Source: Burkholderiales bacterium (GTDB lineage Bacteria; Pseudomonadota; Gammaproteobacteria; Burkholderiales; Burkholderiaceae_C). Taken from it: 64,000 bases of DNA. The DNA lies in NCBI GenBank assembly GCA_026954015.1, contig JAIXLP010000051.1, forward strand, positions 27,140 to 91,139, written 5' to 3'. Under the pieces are notes generated by a model. That model saw nothing but the letters and a program-made list of their open reading frames with translations, did no database searches and had not been told where the DNA came from. The translations under genes and the position numbers were made by a program. Positions 53,157 to 61,748 of the stretch are shown here, in pieces. Position 1 is the stretch's first letter; each line of letters opens with the position of its first letter.

Positions 53157-54589
53157 CAGCGGTGCACGAGCTCAGCGCGCGGCAGTTGCTGCACGCCTAC
53201 CGCGAGCGCAGCCTCTCGCCGCTGGAGGCAACCCAGGCCCTGCTGGCCCACATTGAGCGCTGGGAGCCGCACCTGCGCGCAAGCTACCTGCTGCGCCCCG
53301 AGCGGGCGCTCGATCAGGCCCGCGCGAGCGAGTCGCGCTGGCTGCGCGGCGCGCCCTGCGGCCCGCTCGACGGCGTGCCGATGACGCTCAAGGAAAACAT
53401 CGCCACGCTCGGCGACCCCACGCCGCTCGGAACGGCCGCGACGCGGCTCGTGCCCTCGCGCGTGAACGCACCGCCCGCGCAGCGCCTGCGTGAAGCGGGC
53501 GCGGTGCTGCTGTGCAAGACGACCATGCCCGACTACGGCATGCTGTCCTCCGGCGTGTCGAGCCTGCACCCGCTCACGCGCAACCCGTGGAACCTCAACA
53601 AGGGGCCGGGCGGCTCCAGCGCCGGGGCGGGGGCCGCCGCTGCCGCGGGCTATGCGCCGCTGCATGTGGGCACGGACATCGGCGGCTCGATCCGCCTGCC
53701 CGCCGCGTGGTGCGGTGTGTTCGGCCTCAAACCCAGTCTGGGCCGGGTGCCGATCGATCCGCCCTACGTGGGCCGCGCCGCGGGCCCGATCACGCGCAGC
53801 GCAGGCGACGCCGCGCTCATGATGTCGGTGCTCGCGCAGCCCGACGTACGCGACAGCATGAGCCTGCCCGCGCAGGCGATCGCCTGGGAGCGCTGCGCGG
53901 TGCCCGTCGAGCACCTGCGCGGCCTGCGCCTGGGGCTGCTCCTGGATGCCGGGTGTGGCTTGCCGGTCGCGCCCGAGGTGCGCCAGGCGATCACCACCGC
54001 CGCACGGCTGTTCGAGGCCGCGGGCGCGATCGTCGTGCCGATGCAGCCGTTTCTCACGCGCGAGATGCTCGACGGCATGGATCACTACTGGCGCATGCGC
54101 TCGTACGCCGATCTGTGCGGCCTGACGCCCGCGGCGCGCGCCAGGGTGCTGCCCTACATCCGCACCTGGGCCGAGAGCGCCGCCAGCCTGAGCGCGCGTG
54201 AGGTGTACGGCGCAAGCCAGCAGTTTTACGCGACCCGCGTGGCCACCGTGCTCGCGTGCTCGCAGGTGGACTACGTGCTCTCGCCCACCGCGCCGATCAC
54301 GGCATTCGACGCGGCGCTGCCCTCGCCCACCGACGATCCGCTGCGCCCGCTGGAGCACATCGCGTTCACCGTGCCGTTCAACATGTCGGAGCAACCCGCG
54401 GCGTCGCTCAGTTGCGGCATGACGAAGGGCGGCCTGCCCATCGGTCTGCAGATTGCGGGACAGCGCTTCGACGACCTGGGCGTGCTGCAGGTGGCGCATG
54501 CATACGAGCAACTGCGCGCACCGCTGCCACCATGGCCGCAGCCACCCGATGGCGGCGCCCGCCCGCCCCTTGGCAGCACTGAAATTTAA
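53153..54589 (+). CDS. amidase signature family protein
   Basis: 478 residues. The Ser-cisSer-Lys triad is present: K80 in [10 protein letters not shown]155/S156 in [10 protein letters not shown] and S179 in [12 protein letters not shown]. It lacks the C-terminal features of GatA, and there are no gatB/gatC genes beside it, so it is more likely a catabolic amidase acting on small amides or on aryl amides. It is translationally coupled to pth, an unusual partner. Substrate unknown. Confidence 0.88.
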   Translation: MTAVHELSARQLLHAYRERSLSPLEATQALLAHIERWEPHLRASYLLRPERALDQARASESRWLRGAPCGPLDGVPMTLKENIATLGDPTPLGTAATRLVPSRVNAPPAQRLREAGAVLLCKTTMPDYGMLSSGVSSLHPLTRNPWNLNKGPGGSSAGAGAAAAAGYAPLHVGTDIGGSIRLPAAWCGVFGLKPSLGRVPIDPPYVGRAAGPITRSAGDAALMMSVLAQPDVRDSMSLPAQAIAWERCAVPVEHLRGLRLGLLLDAGCGLPVAPEVRQAITTAARLFEAAGAIVVPMQPFLTREMLDGMDHYWRMRSYADLCGLTPAARARVLPYIRTWAESAASLSAREVYGASQQFYATRVATVLACSQVDYVLSPTAPITAFDAALPSPTDDPLRPLEHIAFTVPFNMSEQPAASLSCGMTKGGLPIGLQIAGQRFDDLGVLQVAHAYEQLRAPLPPWPQPPDGGARPPLGSTEI

Positions 54590-54593
54590 CCCA

Positions 54594-54640
54594 GATTGGC
54601 CTCCAGCGCTTTCCCAGCAAGCGCCAGCAGCTCTCAAAAC
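54594..54640 (+). repeat. palindromic intergenic repeat, copy E
   Basis: ATTGGCCTCCAGCGCTTTCC followed by CAGCAAGCGCCAGCAGCTCTC. It lies directly after the amidase stop and before the shared terminator. Confidence 0.75.
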
Positions 54641-54677
54641 AAAAGCGCGACAAGGCGGGCGACCTTGCCGCGCTTTT
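54641..54677. terminator. bidirectional terminator, amidase / dioxygenase
   Basis: Stem AAAAGCGCGACAAGG / CCTTGCCGCGCTTTT with one mismatch and a 7-nt loop. The A run on one side and T run on the other allow it to work in both directions between two convergent genes. Confidence 0.8.
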
Positions 54678-54692
54678 TGTGATGTACGCCGC

Positions 54693-55823
54693 TTACTCTT
54701 TCCAGGAATCGATGTAATTGGGCACCTTCACGGCGGCCACGTCGTCCAGCTCCAGCGGGTAGCGCGAATCGATCATCACCGCCACCTCGTCGGTGTACTT
54801 GCGCTCGCCCTGGTTGTTGGCGGCCGCCGCGGCAAACGCCTTGGGGTGCGGGCCGTGGTGGAAGCCCGAGGGGTGCAGCGTGAACATGCCGGGCTTGATG
54901 TTGTCACGCGAGAAGAAGTTGCCCTGGTGGTAGAAGATCGACTCGTCGAACTCGTCGTTGTTGTGAAAGAACGGCACCTTGAGTGCACCGGGGTCGCTCT
55001 CGATCGGGCGCGGCGCGAAGGTGCAGACGATGATGGTGTTGGACAGGAACGTGGCGTGCACCGTGGGCGGCAGGTGGTAGCGGTCCGAGAGCAGCTCGCG
55101 GATGTCGCGCCAGTTGAGCTTGACGGGCACGCAGTCGCCGTGCCAGCCCACGGCATCAAGGAAGTTGTAGGGGAAGGTGACGGTGGTCACCTGGCCGCGG
55201 CGCTTGGCGCGCACGCGCGTTTCCCGCGTGTCGCTGTACTGGGCCTTGAAGGCGTCGTCGATCCTGGGCGTGTCCAGCGCCGCCAGGTCGAACTGCGCAT
55301 GGTGGCCTAGGATGCCGCGCTCGGGCAGCACGAAGAGGTCTTCGGTGGCCTCGATGCTCAAGACCTCGTTGCGCACCTTGGTTTCCAGCCGCCAGGAGGT
55401 GCCGCGCGGGATGTTGATGTAGTCGCCCTCGCGGTAGCTCATGTGGCCGTAGTCGCAGTAGAAGTCGCCCTCGCCCTTGTGGAAGAACAGGATCATGTCG
55501 CCGTCGCCGTTGCGCGCCAGGTCGGGCATGGAGGCGCCGAACTTCCAGAAATGCACCTGCGTCTGCGCGTTGTGCATGAAGCGGCGCGCCTTCCAGGGAC
55601 AGGGGGCGCTGTCTTCGAGCTTGTTCAGGTCCAGCAGCGTGAGCTCCAGCGGCCCTTCCCACTTGGTCCAGCCCGTGGGCTTGTGCTTGTGCAGGATGTG
55701 GCTTGCGGGGCCGAAGAAGCCGTTGCGCCCGTGTTCGCGCTCGTACAGGCCGTCGGGAATGTCACAGTGCGCCTGGCGGCTGTGCACGCCTTCACGCAAC
55801 GGAAAACTGATGTACTTCTTCAT
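54693..55823 (-). CDS. homogentisate 1,2-dioxygenase family protein
   Basis: 376 residues, cupin-type iron dioxygenase. GDGDMILFFHKGEGDFYCDYGHMSY (split over about 104-128), GDYINIPRGTSWRLE and the metal-site region FTLHPSGFHHGPHPKAF near the end match HmgA. The reaction is ring opening of homogentisate to maleylacetoacetate. At 376 residues it is shorter than many HmgA proteins (about 430). The divergent IclR gene is the likely regulator. No fumarylacetoacetase or isomerase gene follows, so the substrate could be a related aromatic such as gentisate-like acids. Confidence 0.82.
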   Translation of the reverse strand: MKKYISFPLREGVHSRQAHCDIPDGLYEREHGRNGFFGPASHILHKHKPTGWTKWEGPLELTLLDLNKLEDSAPCPWKARRFMHNAQTQVHFWKFGASMPDLARNGDGDMILFFHKGEGDFYCDYGHMSYREGDYINIPRGTSWRLETKVRNEVLSIEATEDLFVLPERGILGHHAQFDLAALDTPRIDDAFKAQYSDTRETRVRAKRRGQVTTVTFPYNFLDAVGWHGDCVPVKLNWRDIRELLSDRYHLPPTVHATFLSNTIIVCTFAPRPIESDPGALKVPFFHNNDEFDESIFYHQGNFFSRDNIKPGMFTLHPSGFHHGPHPKAFAAAAANNQGERKYTDEVAVMIDSRYPLELDDVAAVKVPNYIDSWKE

Positions 55824-55860
55824 CGATCATCTCCAGGGGTGTTGCTTAAATAATAACGTC

Positions 55861-55877
55861 GTTACACTTAACGTAAC
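55861..55877. promoter_or_regulatory. probable IclR operator upstream of the dioxygenase
   Basis: Inverted repeat GTTAC-N7-GTAAC, preceded by AACG-T-CGTT (55855-55863), in an AT-rich spacer of 142 bp between the divergent dioxygenase and IclR genes. It is 38 bp from the dioxygenase start. Confidence 0.55.
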
Positions 55878-55965
55878 AAACGAAATGTAAGGCATACTCG
55901 TTGACGTGTCAAGCGTTTGCCGCGCACACCCGCAGAACACGCCGCCAACCGCCACAGGATCACCC

Positions 55966-56733
55966 ATGGACCAGCCCACCGCCACCACACCTGAAACCAC
56001 GCAAACCGCCACGCAAGCCCCTGCCGCAGTGGGCATCCAGTCGCTGGAGATCGGGCTGGCACTGTTCGACCTGCTGGCGCGGCAGGCCGGGCCCTGCGGG
56101 CTTTCGGAGCTCGCGCGCCAGGCTGAGATGCACCGCGCCAAGGCCTACCGCTACCTCGTGAGCCTGGCGCGCGCAGGCTGGGTGCGGCAGGACGCGCAAA
56201 GCGGGCTGTACGAGGTCGGCCCGGCGGTGCGCAACCTGGCGCTGGCGTGGCTTGCGCGCCAGGATTGGGTGGAGCTCGCCGCCGCCGAGGCGCGCGCCCT
56301 CGCGCTGGAGCTGGGCAACACCTGCCTCGTCGCGGTGCAGGCCGAGGCGGGCATCACCGCGATCCGGGTGTGCCAGCCGGCGCAGGGCGTTTCGGTCGGG
56401 GTGGCGCAGGGCGCGCTGTTTGACGTGCCGACGTCGGCCACGGGCCGCGTTTTCGGCGCGTGGTCCGAGCCACCCTCCGGCGCGCTGCCCGCGGCGCTGC
56501 GCTCGCGCATCCGCGAAACCGGGCTCACGGTGGTCGAGGGCGAATATGCGGCAGGCATCAACGCGCTGGGCGCGCCGGTGTTTGACGCCCACGGCCATCT
56601 GCTGCTTGCGCTCACGCTCGTGGGCCCGGCGGCCTCGCTGCAGGCGGACCCGCACGGCGCCGCGGCGCAGGCGCTGCGCCGCGCCTGCGAGCGCATCTCG
56701 GTCGCGCTCGGCGCGCAGCCCACGGCCGCCTGA
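55966..56733 (+). CDS. IclR-family transcriptional regulator
   Basis: 255 residues from the ATG at 55966; a GTG at 55906 would add 20 residues and invade the operator region. The N-terminal 22 residues are Thr/Pro-rich. The winged HTH is at about 24-80 (LSELARQAEMHRAKAYRYLV) and the effector domain follows (NTCLVAVQAEAGITAIRV, FDVPTSATGRVF, EGEYAAGINALGAPVFD). It is divergent from the homogentisate-type dioxygenase and should control it in response to an aromatic acid. Confidence 0.88.
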   Translation: MDQPTATTPETTQTATQAPAAVGIQSLEIGLALFDLLARQAGPCGLSELARQAEMHRAKAYRYLVSLARAGWVRQDAQSGLYEVGPAVRNLALAWLARQDWVELAAAEARALALELGNTCLVAVQAEAGITAIRVCQPAQGVSVGVAQGALFDVPTSATGRVFGAWSEPPSGALPAALRSRIRETGLTVVEGEYAAGINALGAPVFDAHGHLLLALTLVGPAASLQADPHGAAAQALRRACERISVALGAQPTAA

Positions 56734-56764
56734 GCGCGGTGCTCCGGCACAATCGACGCCACCC

Positions 56765-57373
56765 ATGCCGTCCGATTGGTTCCTCCTGCTGGTCCTCGCC
56801 TACGGTGCGCTGGCCGTGGCCAACGCGCAGCAGCAGCGCCAGCGCATCGCCCTGCTTGCGCGCGCGCTCCAGCCGCTGCAGATCGAGCGGCTGATGCAGA
56901 CGCTGATCCAGGGCTACCTGCGGGCCATGGGCGAGCACGACGGCGAGCGGCGCGCGCAGGTGCTCGGCTCGCTGCAGGCGAGCGAGGCGGACCTGCGCTC
57001 GCAGGTCGAGCGCCTGGCCGACCAGTTCCAGCGCACCCCGCCCGCGCAGGCGCGCGTGAGCCGCCTGCCGATCGCCCTGCCCTGGGCCACGCAGGTGCTG
57101 CCCGCAGCCAGCTTCGACCTGCGGCGCGCGCTCGCGATCCACGCTGCGGGCATAGCGCGCGCGCTGGACAACACCGCCCAGCTCCCGGCGCGCGAGCGCG
57201 CGTTCACGGTGACGGCGGAACTGCTGCTGCTGCAGCACACCTGCCACTGGTACTGCAAGTCGCGCGCGGTGGCCTCGGCGCGGCTCATCACGCGCCACCA
57301 CACGCCGTGGGCGCAGGCGATCGCCGCGGTCACGCCCGAAACGCGCGCGGCCTACCTGGCGCTGGTCCACTGA
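56765..57373 (+). CDS. membrane-anchored protein of unknown function
   Basis: 202 residues, not recognised. A hydrophobic N-terminus (DWFLLLVLAYGALAVANA) is probably a membrane anchor or signal. The rest is helical: LARALQPLQIERLMQTLIQGYL near 30-52, a coiled-coil-like region to 85, and CHWYCKSRAVASARLITRHH near 160-180 with two Cys. It lies 31 bp after the IclR gene. Its stop codon falls within the left terminal repeat of the hairpin-rich element at 57365-57526. Confidence 0.7.
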   Translation: MPSDWFLLLVLAYGALAVANAQQQRQRIALLARALQPLQIERLMQTLIQGYLRAMGEHDGERRAQVLGSLQASEADLRSQVERLADQFQRTPPAQARVSRLPIALPWATQVLPAASFDLRRALAIHAAGIARALDNTAQLPARERAFTVTAELLLLQHTCHWYCKSRAVASARLITRHHTPWAQAIAAVTPETRAAYLALVH

Positions 57374-57526
57374 TACAGTGCAATAGGCGGTGAGGGGCGC
57401 CCGAGACGGGAGGCGATGCAAGGCGCAAGGCGCCGCAACAGCCGGTACTGTTGCGAGCATTTGCGACACCGCAGCGTGCCCGTACCGGGCGGACAGCACC
57501 GATCCGATTTCAGTGTTCCAGTGGAC
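57365..57526. mobile_element. MITE-like element with terminal inverted repeats
   Basis: 162 bp between GTCCACTG (57365-57372) and CAGTGGAC (57519-57526). The match extends imperfectly to about 20 bp (GTCCACTGATACAGTGCAAT against GTCCACTGGAACACTGAAAT). Inside are a perfect hairpin GCAACAG-CCGGTA-CTGTTGC (57435-57454) and GCCCG-TAC-CGGGC (57478-57490). No coding capacity. It fills the gap between two convergent genes and overlaps the stop of the left one. Related sequences seem familiar from Comamonadaceae intergenic regions, which is recollection and not a search. Confidence 0.6.
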
Positions 57527-57529
57527 TGA

Positions 57530-58369
57530 TCAACGCTGCGGCCCGCGCAGCGCGGTGACGATCCAGCCTTCAAGCGGGTCGAGGTCGGTGGGCAGCCCGT
57601 ACCACGCATCGCCGCACGCATGCGCCCGCGCGCCCCACGCGGCCTGCATGAGGCAGAGCACCGCATCCAGGCTGTCGCCGCTGGCGTCCTGCACGAGCGC
57701 CGCGCGCTGCGCTGACGTGAGCACCAGGTGCAGCTCCAACCGCGTGGCGCCCTGCTGCAGCGCGGCCACCATGCGCTCGCGCGCCGCCGTGCGCTTAGGG
57801 GTCTGGCGCGCGCGCTCGTCGCTCTTGTAGCTCACGCGCCCGATGAGCTCGCGCGCGAGCAGGCCGGGGTAGGCTTCGAGCGCCACGCGGCGCGGGTCGC
57901 CCGCGTGCAGGCCGGGCAGGTGCACGCCCGCGTCGATGAGCAACGGCACGCCCGCGTGCAGCATCCAGGCCACCGGCGGGTTGACCCACTTCATCGAGGG
58001 GCTGGAACCCGCCGGGCCGTCGGTTGCGCGGTGGGCGAATTTGCGCCCTGCAGGGCGGGCGGCGCAAAACGCCGCGAACCGCGCGCGGATCTCCGCTCTG
58101 GAAAGGCCCGCATAGTGGCGCGCGCAGGCGAGCCAGTCGGTGGGCCAGCCCAGCGCCAGGGCAAGTTCGCGCGGCAGGCCAAACGGCAGGTCGAACGCGC
58201 CCACCCAGTCGCCGGGCTGCGCGAGCCAGCGGGCCAGGCCGGGCAGCGTGTCGAACTGGTGCAGGTGGCGCAGCACGACCCGGGAGCCATCGCGCTCCCC
58301 CATCGCGAGCACCACGGGCTTGCGCCGCGTCGGGCGGCTCGTGAAGTCCACGCCGATGAGCACGGCCAC
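57530..58369 (-). CDS. DUF429 domain-containing protein (predicted RNase H-like)
   Basis: 279 residues if the GTG at 58369 starts it. VLIGVDFTSRPTRRKPVVLA is the RNase-H-like first strand with its Asp, GAFDLPFGLPRELALALGWP the second conserved acidic region, and YPGLLARELIGRVSYKS and DSLDAVLCLMQAAWG the last ones. Function is not known; a nuclease activity has been predicted for the family. The start is 17 bp after the folE stop, so it may be cotranscribed with folE. The stop is 3 bp from the MITE-like element. Confidence 0.72.
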   Translation of the reverse strand: MAVLIGVDFTSRPTRRKPVVLAMGERDGSRVVLRHLHQFDTLPGLARWLAQPGDWVGAFDLPFGLPRELALALGWPTDWLACARHYAGLSRAEIRARFAAFCAARPAGRKFAHRATDGPAGSSPSMKWVNPPVAWMLHAGVPLLIDAGVHLPGLHAGDPRRVALEAYPGLLARELIGRVSYKSDERARQTPKRTAARERMVAALQQGATRLELHLVLTSAQRAALVQDASGDSLDAVLCLMQAAWGARAHACGDAWYGLPTDLDPLEGWIVTALRGPQR

Positions 58370-58386
58370 GCACGCCGCCGCAAGGG

Positions 58387-59097
58387 CTACAGGCGCCCGG
58401 GAATCAGCGAGAGGAATTCGCGGCGCAGCGTGGCGTCGGTGAGGAAGGCGCCGCGCATCACCGAGTTGACCATCTTGCTGTCCATCTCGCGCACGCCGCG
58501 CCAGGACATGCAGAAGTGGCTGGCCTCCATCACGACCGCGAGGCCGTCGGGCTGGGTCTTTTCCATGATGAGGTCGGCCAGTTGCACGATGGCTTCCTCC
58601 TGGATCTGCGGGCGGCCCATCACCCAATCGACGAGGCGCGCGTACTTGGACAGGCCGATCACGTTGGTGTGCTCGTTGGGCATCACGCCGACCCAGATCT
58701 TGCCGATCACCGGGCACAGGTGGTGGCTGCAGGCGCTGCGCACGGTGATCGGGCCGATGATCATCAGCTCGTTGAGCCGCTCGACATTGGGGAATTCGGT
58801 GATCCGCGGCGGCTCGACGTAGCGGCCCTGGAACACCTCGGTGAGGTACATCTTGGCCACGCGCCGCGCGGTGGCGCGGGTGTTGTGGTCGTGCTGGGTG
58901 TCGATCACCAGGCTGTCGAGCACGCCCTGCATCTTGGCCTCGACCTCGTCGAGCAGCGCGGCGAGCTCGCCGGGCTCGATGAATTCGGCGATGTTGTCGT
59001 TGGCGTTGAAGCGCCGGCCGGCGGCCGCGAGCCGCTCGCGGATCTTGACGGAGACGGGCGTGCCCTCGTCGGGCGCGGGGCGGGTCTGTTCACTCAT
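58387..59097 (-). CDS. folE: GTP cyclohydrolase I
   Basis: 236 residues. DTQHDHNTRATARRVAKMYL, ITVRSACSHHLCPVIGK (Zn Cys and His) and SHFCMSWRGVRE (second Zn Cys) are diagnostic. It converts GTP to dihydroneopterin triphosphate, the first step of folate synthesis. nudB, the next enzyme, and folA, the last, are within 4 kb. Confidence 0.95.
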   Translation of the reverse strand: MSEQTRPAPDEGTPVSVKIRERLAAAGRRFNANDNIAEFIEPGELAALLDEVEAKMQGVLDSLVIDTQHDHNTRATARRVAKMYLTEVFQGRYVEPPRITEFPNVERLNELMIIGPITVRSACSHHLCPVIGKIWVGVMPNEHTNVIGLSKYARLVDWVMGRPQIQEEAIVQLADLIMEKTQPDGLAVVMEASHFCMSWRGVREMDSKMVNSVMRGAFLTDATLRREFLSLIPGRL

Positions 59098-59140
59098 GCG
59101 TGCATCGTACCAGCGAACCCGGATCGCAAGAATATGAGTG

Positions 59141-59187
59141 TTTTTGGCCTCTAGCGCTTATGCAGCAAGCGCAAACAGCTATAATTT
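59141..59187 (+). repeat. palindromic intergenic repeat, copy F
   Basis: TTTTTGGCCTCTAGCGCTTATG followed by CAGCAAGCGCAAACAGCTATAA (each within the copy's 47 bp). It fills the gap between folE and clsB and ends at the clsB stop. Confidence 0.72.
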
Positions 59188-60407
59188 CAATAGTTCTTGC
59201 CCGTCACCCAGAGCGCCGCGCGCATGAGCGCGAACGCGATGCGGTCGAGCACGCGCTCGCGCCAGGGCCGCGCGGCATAGGCCTGCGGGTCGAGCGGTCC
59301 GTCGCCGCTGGCGATCGCCGCCACGAGGCGCGCGCGCAACCGCCGCGCGAAGCCCGCGTCGCGCACCATCACGTTGGCCTCGCGCGCAAGCAGCAGGCTC
59401 AGGGGGTCGAGGTTGCTCGAACCCACCGTCGCCCAGGGTCGCGCGCCGTCGGCATCGATCACCGCCACCTTGGCGTGCAGAAAGCTCGGCGCGTACTCGT
59501 GGATTTCCACCCCGGCCGCGAGCAGCGCGCCATAGACGGGCCGCGCCGCGTGGTACTGCATGAAGTATTCGTAGCGCCCCTGCACCAGCAGGCGCACGCG
59601 CACGCCGCGCCGCGCCGCCAGCACCAGCGCGCGGCGCAGCTTGCCGCCGGGGATGAAGTAGGCGTTGGCAATGATGATTTCCTCCCGCGCCCGCGCGATG
59701 GCGCGCCGGTACGAGCGCTCGATGCGCGTGCGAAAGCGCACGTTGTCACGCAGCAGCAGCGCCGCGCGCACGCCCTGCCCCTGCCGCGTGCGGCGCCGCG
59801 GCGGCTGGTGCAGCGCGCGCACCGCGCGCCAATCGGCCAGCGCCTGCGCAAGGCGCCGGTGCCGCACGTCGTGCAGCGCGAGCGTGCGCAGCCACAGCCG
59901 CTCCATCACGGCGCTCGCGAAGTCCACGAGCGTGCCCTCCACGCGCACCGCAAAGTCCAGCCGGGGCGCCGCAAGCGGCCCCCAGTTCGGGTCTTCGTAG
60001 TCGCCCAGCACGTTGATGCCGCCGCAGAACAGCACGCGGCCATCGACCACGCAAAGCTTGCGGTGCAGCCTGCGCCAGCGCCGGGGCAGCAGCAGTCCAA
60101 GCGGCCCGAGCGGCGAATACACCTGCACCTGCACGCCCGCGTCAGCCAGGCGCGTGGCCCAGGGCTCGGCGATGCGGCCCGTGCCCACGCCATCGACCAC
60201 CAGGTGCACGCGCACGCCGCGCTGCGCCACGCGTGCCAGCGCACCGGCCACCGCCGCGCCCGCGCCCGCGACGTCGAAGATGTAGGTTTCGAACTGCACG
60301 TCGGTGCGTGCGCGGTCGAGTTCGGCGACGAGCGCCGGAAACAGCTCCTGCGCGCCCTGCAGCAGGCGTATGCGGTGGTCCGATCCGGCGTACGCGGGCA
60401 GCGGCAC
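59187..60407 (-). CDS. clsB: cardiolipin synthase ClsB-like (phospholipase D family)
   Basis: 406 residues with two HKD motifs: LHRKLCVVDGRVLFCGG near 114-130 and LHAKVAVIDADGARPWATVG near 310-330, each followed by GGIN or GSSNLD. No N-terminal membrane helices, which separates ClsB from ClsA. It joins phosphatidyl groups to form cardiolipin. The gene for an EEP-fold protein lies 17 bp upstream, the same pairing as ybhO-ybhP in E. coli. Confidence 0.88.
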   Translation of the reverse strand: MPLPAYAGSDHRIRLLQGAQELFPALVAELDRARTDVQFETYIFDVAGAGAAVAGALARVAQRGVRVHLVVDGVGTGRIAEPWATRLADAGVQVQVYSPLGPLGLLLPRRWRRLHRKLCVVDGRVLFCGGINVLGDYEDPNWGPLAAPRLDFAVRVEGTLVDFASAVMERLWLRTLALHDVRHRRLAQALADWRAVRALHQPPRRRTRQGQGVRAALLLRDNVRFRTRIERSYRRAIARAREEIIIANAYFIPGGKLRRALVLAARRGVRVRLLVQGRYEYFMQYHAARPVYGALLAAGVEIHEYAPSFLHAKVAVIDADGARPWATVGSSNLDPLSLLLAREANVMVRDAGFARRLRARLVAAIASGDGPLDPQAYAARPWRERVLDRIAFALMRAALWVTGKNY

Positions 60408-60424
60408 GGCTGTCGCTCAGCGGC

Positions 60425-61216
60425 TCAGAGCCGGAACTCCGCGATCAGCGGCAGGTGGTCCGACATGCGCCACCAGATGCGCCCGCGCGGCACCGTGAGC
60501 GACAGCGGCACGAGCCCGCGCGCGTAGACGTGGTCGAGCTGCGCCACCGGCAGGCGCGACGGGTAGGTGAAAACCGGCGAGGCGCCGCTGAACTCCAGCA
60601 GGCCGAAGCCCACAAGCATCTGCGCAAGCTGGTTGCCCCAGTCGTTGAAGTCGCCCGCGACGATCAGCGGCACGTCGTCGGGCACCTCGCGGCGGATGTA
60701 GCGCTGCAACTGCGCCACCTGCCGGATGCGGCTGCCCGGCACCAGCCCCAGGTGCACCACGATGGCATGCACCACGCGGCCCTGCACGCGCACCTGCACG
60801 TGCAGCAGGCCGCGCTGCTCGAAGCGGTGGTCGGACATGTCCTCGTGCTGGCTCGCGAGCACCGGCCAGCGCGTGAGCAGCGCGTTGCCGTGCTCGCCAT
60901 GGCGCGTGTAGGCGTTGGTGTGGTAGACCGCCTCGTAGCCCTCGGGCGCGAGGTACTGCGCCTGCGCCACCTGCGGCCAGCGCTCGAAATACGCCGCCTC
61001 GCGCCGGTTGGTGCGGCGCACCTCCTGCAGGCAGACGATGTCGGCGTCGAGCTGCTCCACCGCAAGCCCGAGGTTGTGGATCTCCAGCCGCCGCGCCGGG
61101 CCCAGGCCCTGCACGCCCTTGTGGATGTTGTAGGTCGCCACGCGCAGGATGCCGCCGGGTGGCGACGGCAGCTCGGTCGGTGCGAAATCCGTTGCGGGCG
61201 GCAGCACGGTGGTCAT
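60425..61216 (-). CDS. endonuclease/exonuclease/phosphatase family protein (YbhP-like)
   Basis: 263 residues. RVATYNIHKGVQG (metal Asn), DADIVCLQEVRRTNRRE (catalytic Glu), VHLGLVPGSRIRQ, GDFNDWGN and DHVYARG...SDHLPLIAEF (terminal DH) are the EEP motifs in order. The family includes nucleases, sphingomyelinase-like phosphodiesterases and phosphatases. Pairing with clsB suggests a role in lipid or envelope metabolism. It overlaps the nudB stop (ATGA). Confidence 0.88.
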   Translation of the reverse strand: MTTVLPPATDFAPTELPSPPGGILRVATYNIHKGVQGLGPARRLEIHNLGLAVEQLDADIVCLQEVRRTNRREAAYFERWPQVAQAQYLAPEGYEAVYHTNAYTRHGEHGNALLTRWPVLASQHEDMSDHRFEQRGLLHVQVRVQGRVVHAIVVHLGLVPGSRIRQVAQLQRYIRREVPDDVPLIVAGDFNDWGNQLAQMLVGFGLLEFSGASPVFTYPSRLPVAQLDHVYARGLVPLSLTVPRGRIWWRMSDHLPLIAEFRL

Positions 61217-61668
61217 GCGTGCATCTCAAAGCGCGGCAGCCAGAGGATGGCCTCGGCGTTGGAGGGCGAAAAGCACCGCTCGGCCGCGGCGCGCCACGGC
61301 AACCACTCGAACGCGGTGTGCTCGCGCGGGTTGAGGCGAACCGGCACCTCCGCCGGCACACACAGCCCCAGCACGTGTTCGGTGTTCATCATCACCCCCG
61401 GCGCATAGCGGTGGCGCCACTGCGGGTAGATGCTGTAGACGTTTTCCAGCCCCCAGTCGGCGAGCTCGCAGCCCGCCGCCGCGCCGTCGATGCCGGTCTC
61501 TTCACGCACCTCGCGCAGCGCGGTCTCGCGCCAGGTTTCGGTGAGGCTGTCCTTGCTGCCCGTGACAGACTGCCAGAAATCCTGCGTGGCGTCGGCGCGG
61601 CGCAGCAGCAGCACCCGCAGGTCTGCGGTATGGATCACGACGAGGACGGAAAGCGGAATCTTGAACAT
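61213..61668 (-). CDS. nudB: dihydroneopterin triphosphate diphosphatase (Nudix)
   Basis: 151 residues. The start IPLSVLVVIHTADLRVLLLRRAD and FWQSVTGSKDSLTE are typical of NudB; the Nudix helix is TALREVREETGI. Compared with the consensus, the loop before it is one residue longer. It removes pyrophosphate from dihydroneopterin triphosphate, the step after FolE. It is first in the leftward nudB-EEP-clsB unit and divergent from folA. Confidence 0.9.
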   Translation of the reverse strand: MFKIPLSVLVVIHTADLRVLLLRRADATQDFWQSVTGSKDSLTETWRETALREVREETGIDGAAAGCELADWGLENVYSIYPQWRHRYAPGVMMNTEHVLGLCVPAEVPVRLNPREHTAFEWLPWRAAAERCFSPSNAEAILWLPRFEMHA

Positions 61669-61748
61669 GCATCAACGCCGTGGCGCCAGGCCCGTATGGT
61701 AGAGCGCCGGTATATTCGCCGCACCGCACGCACCGCAACACGCTCCCC

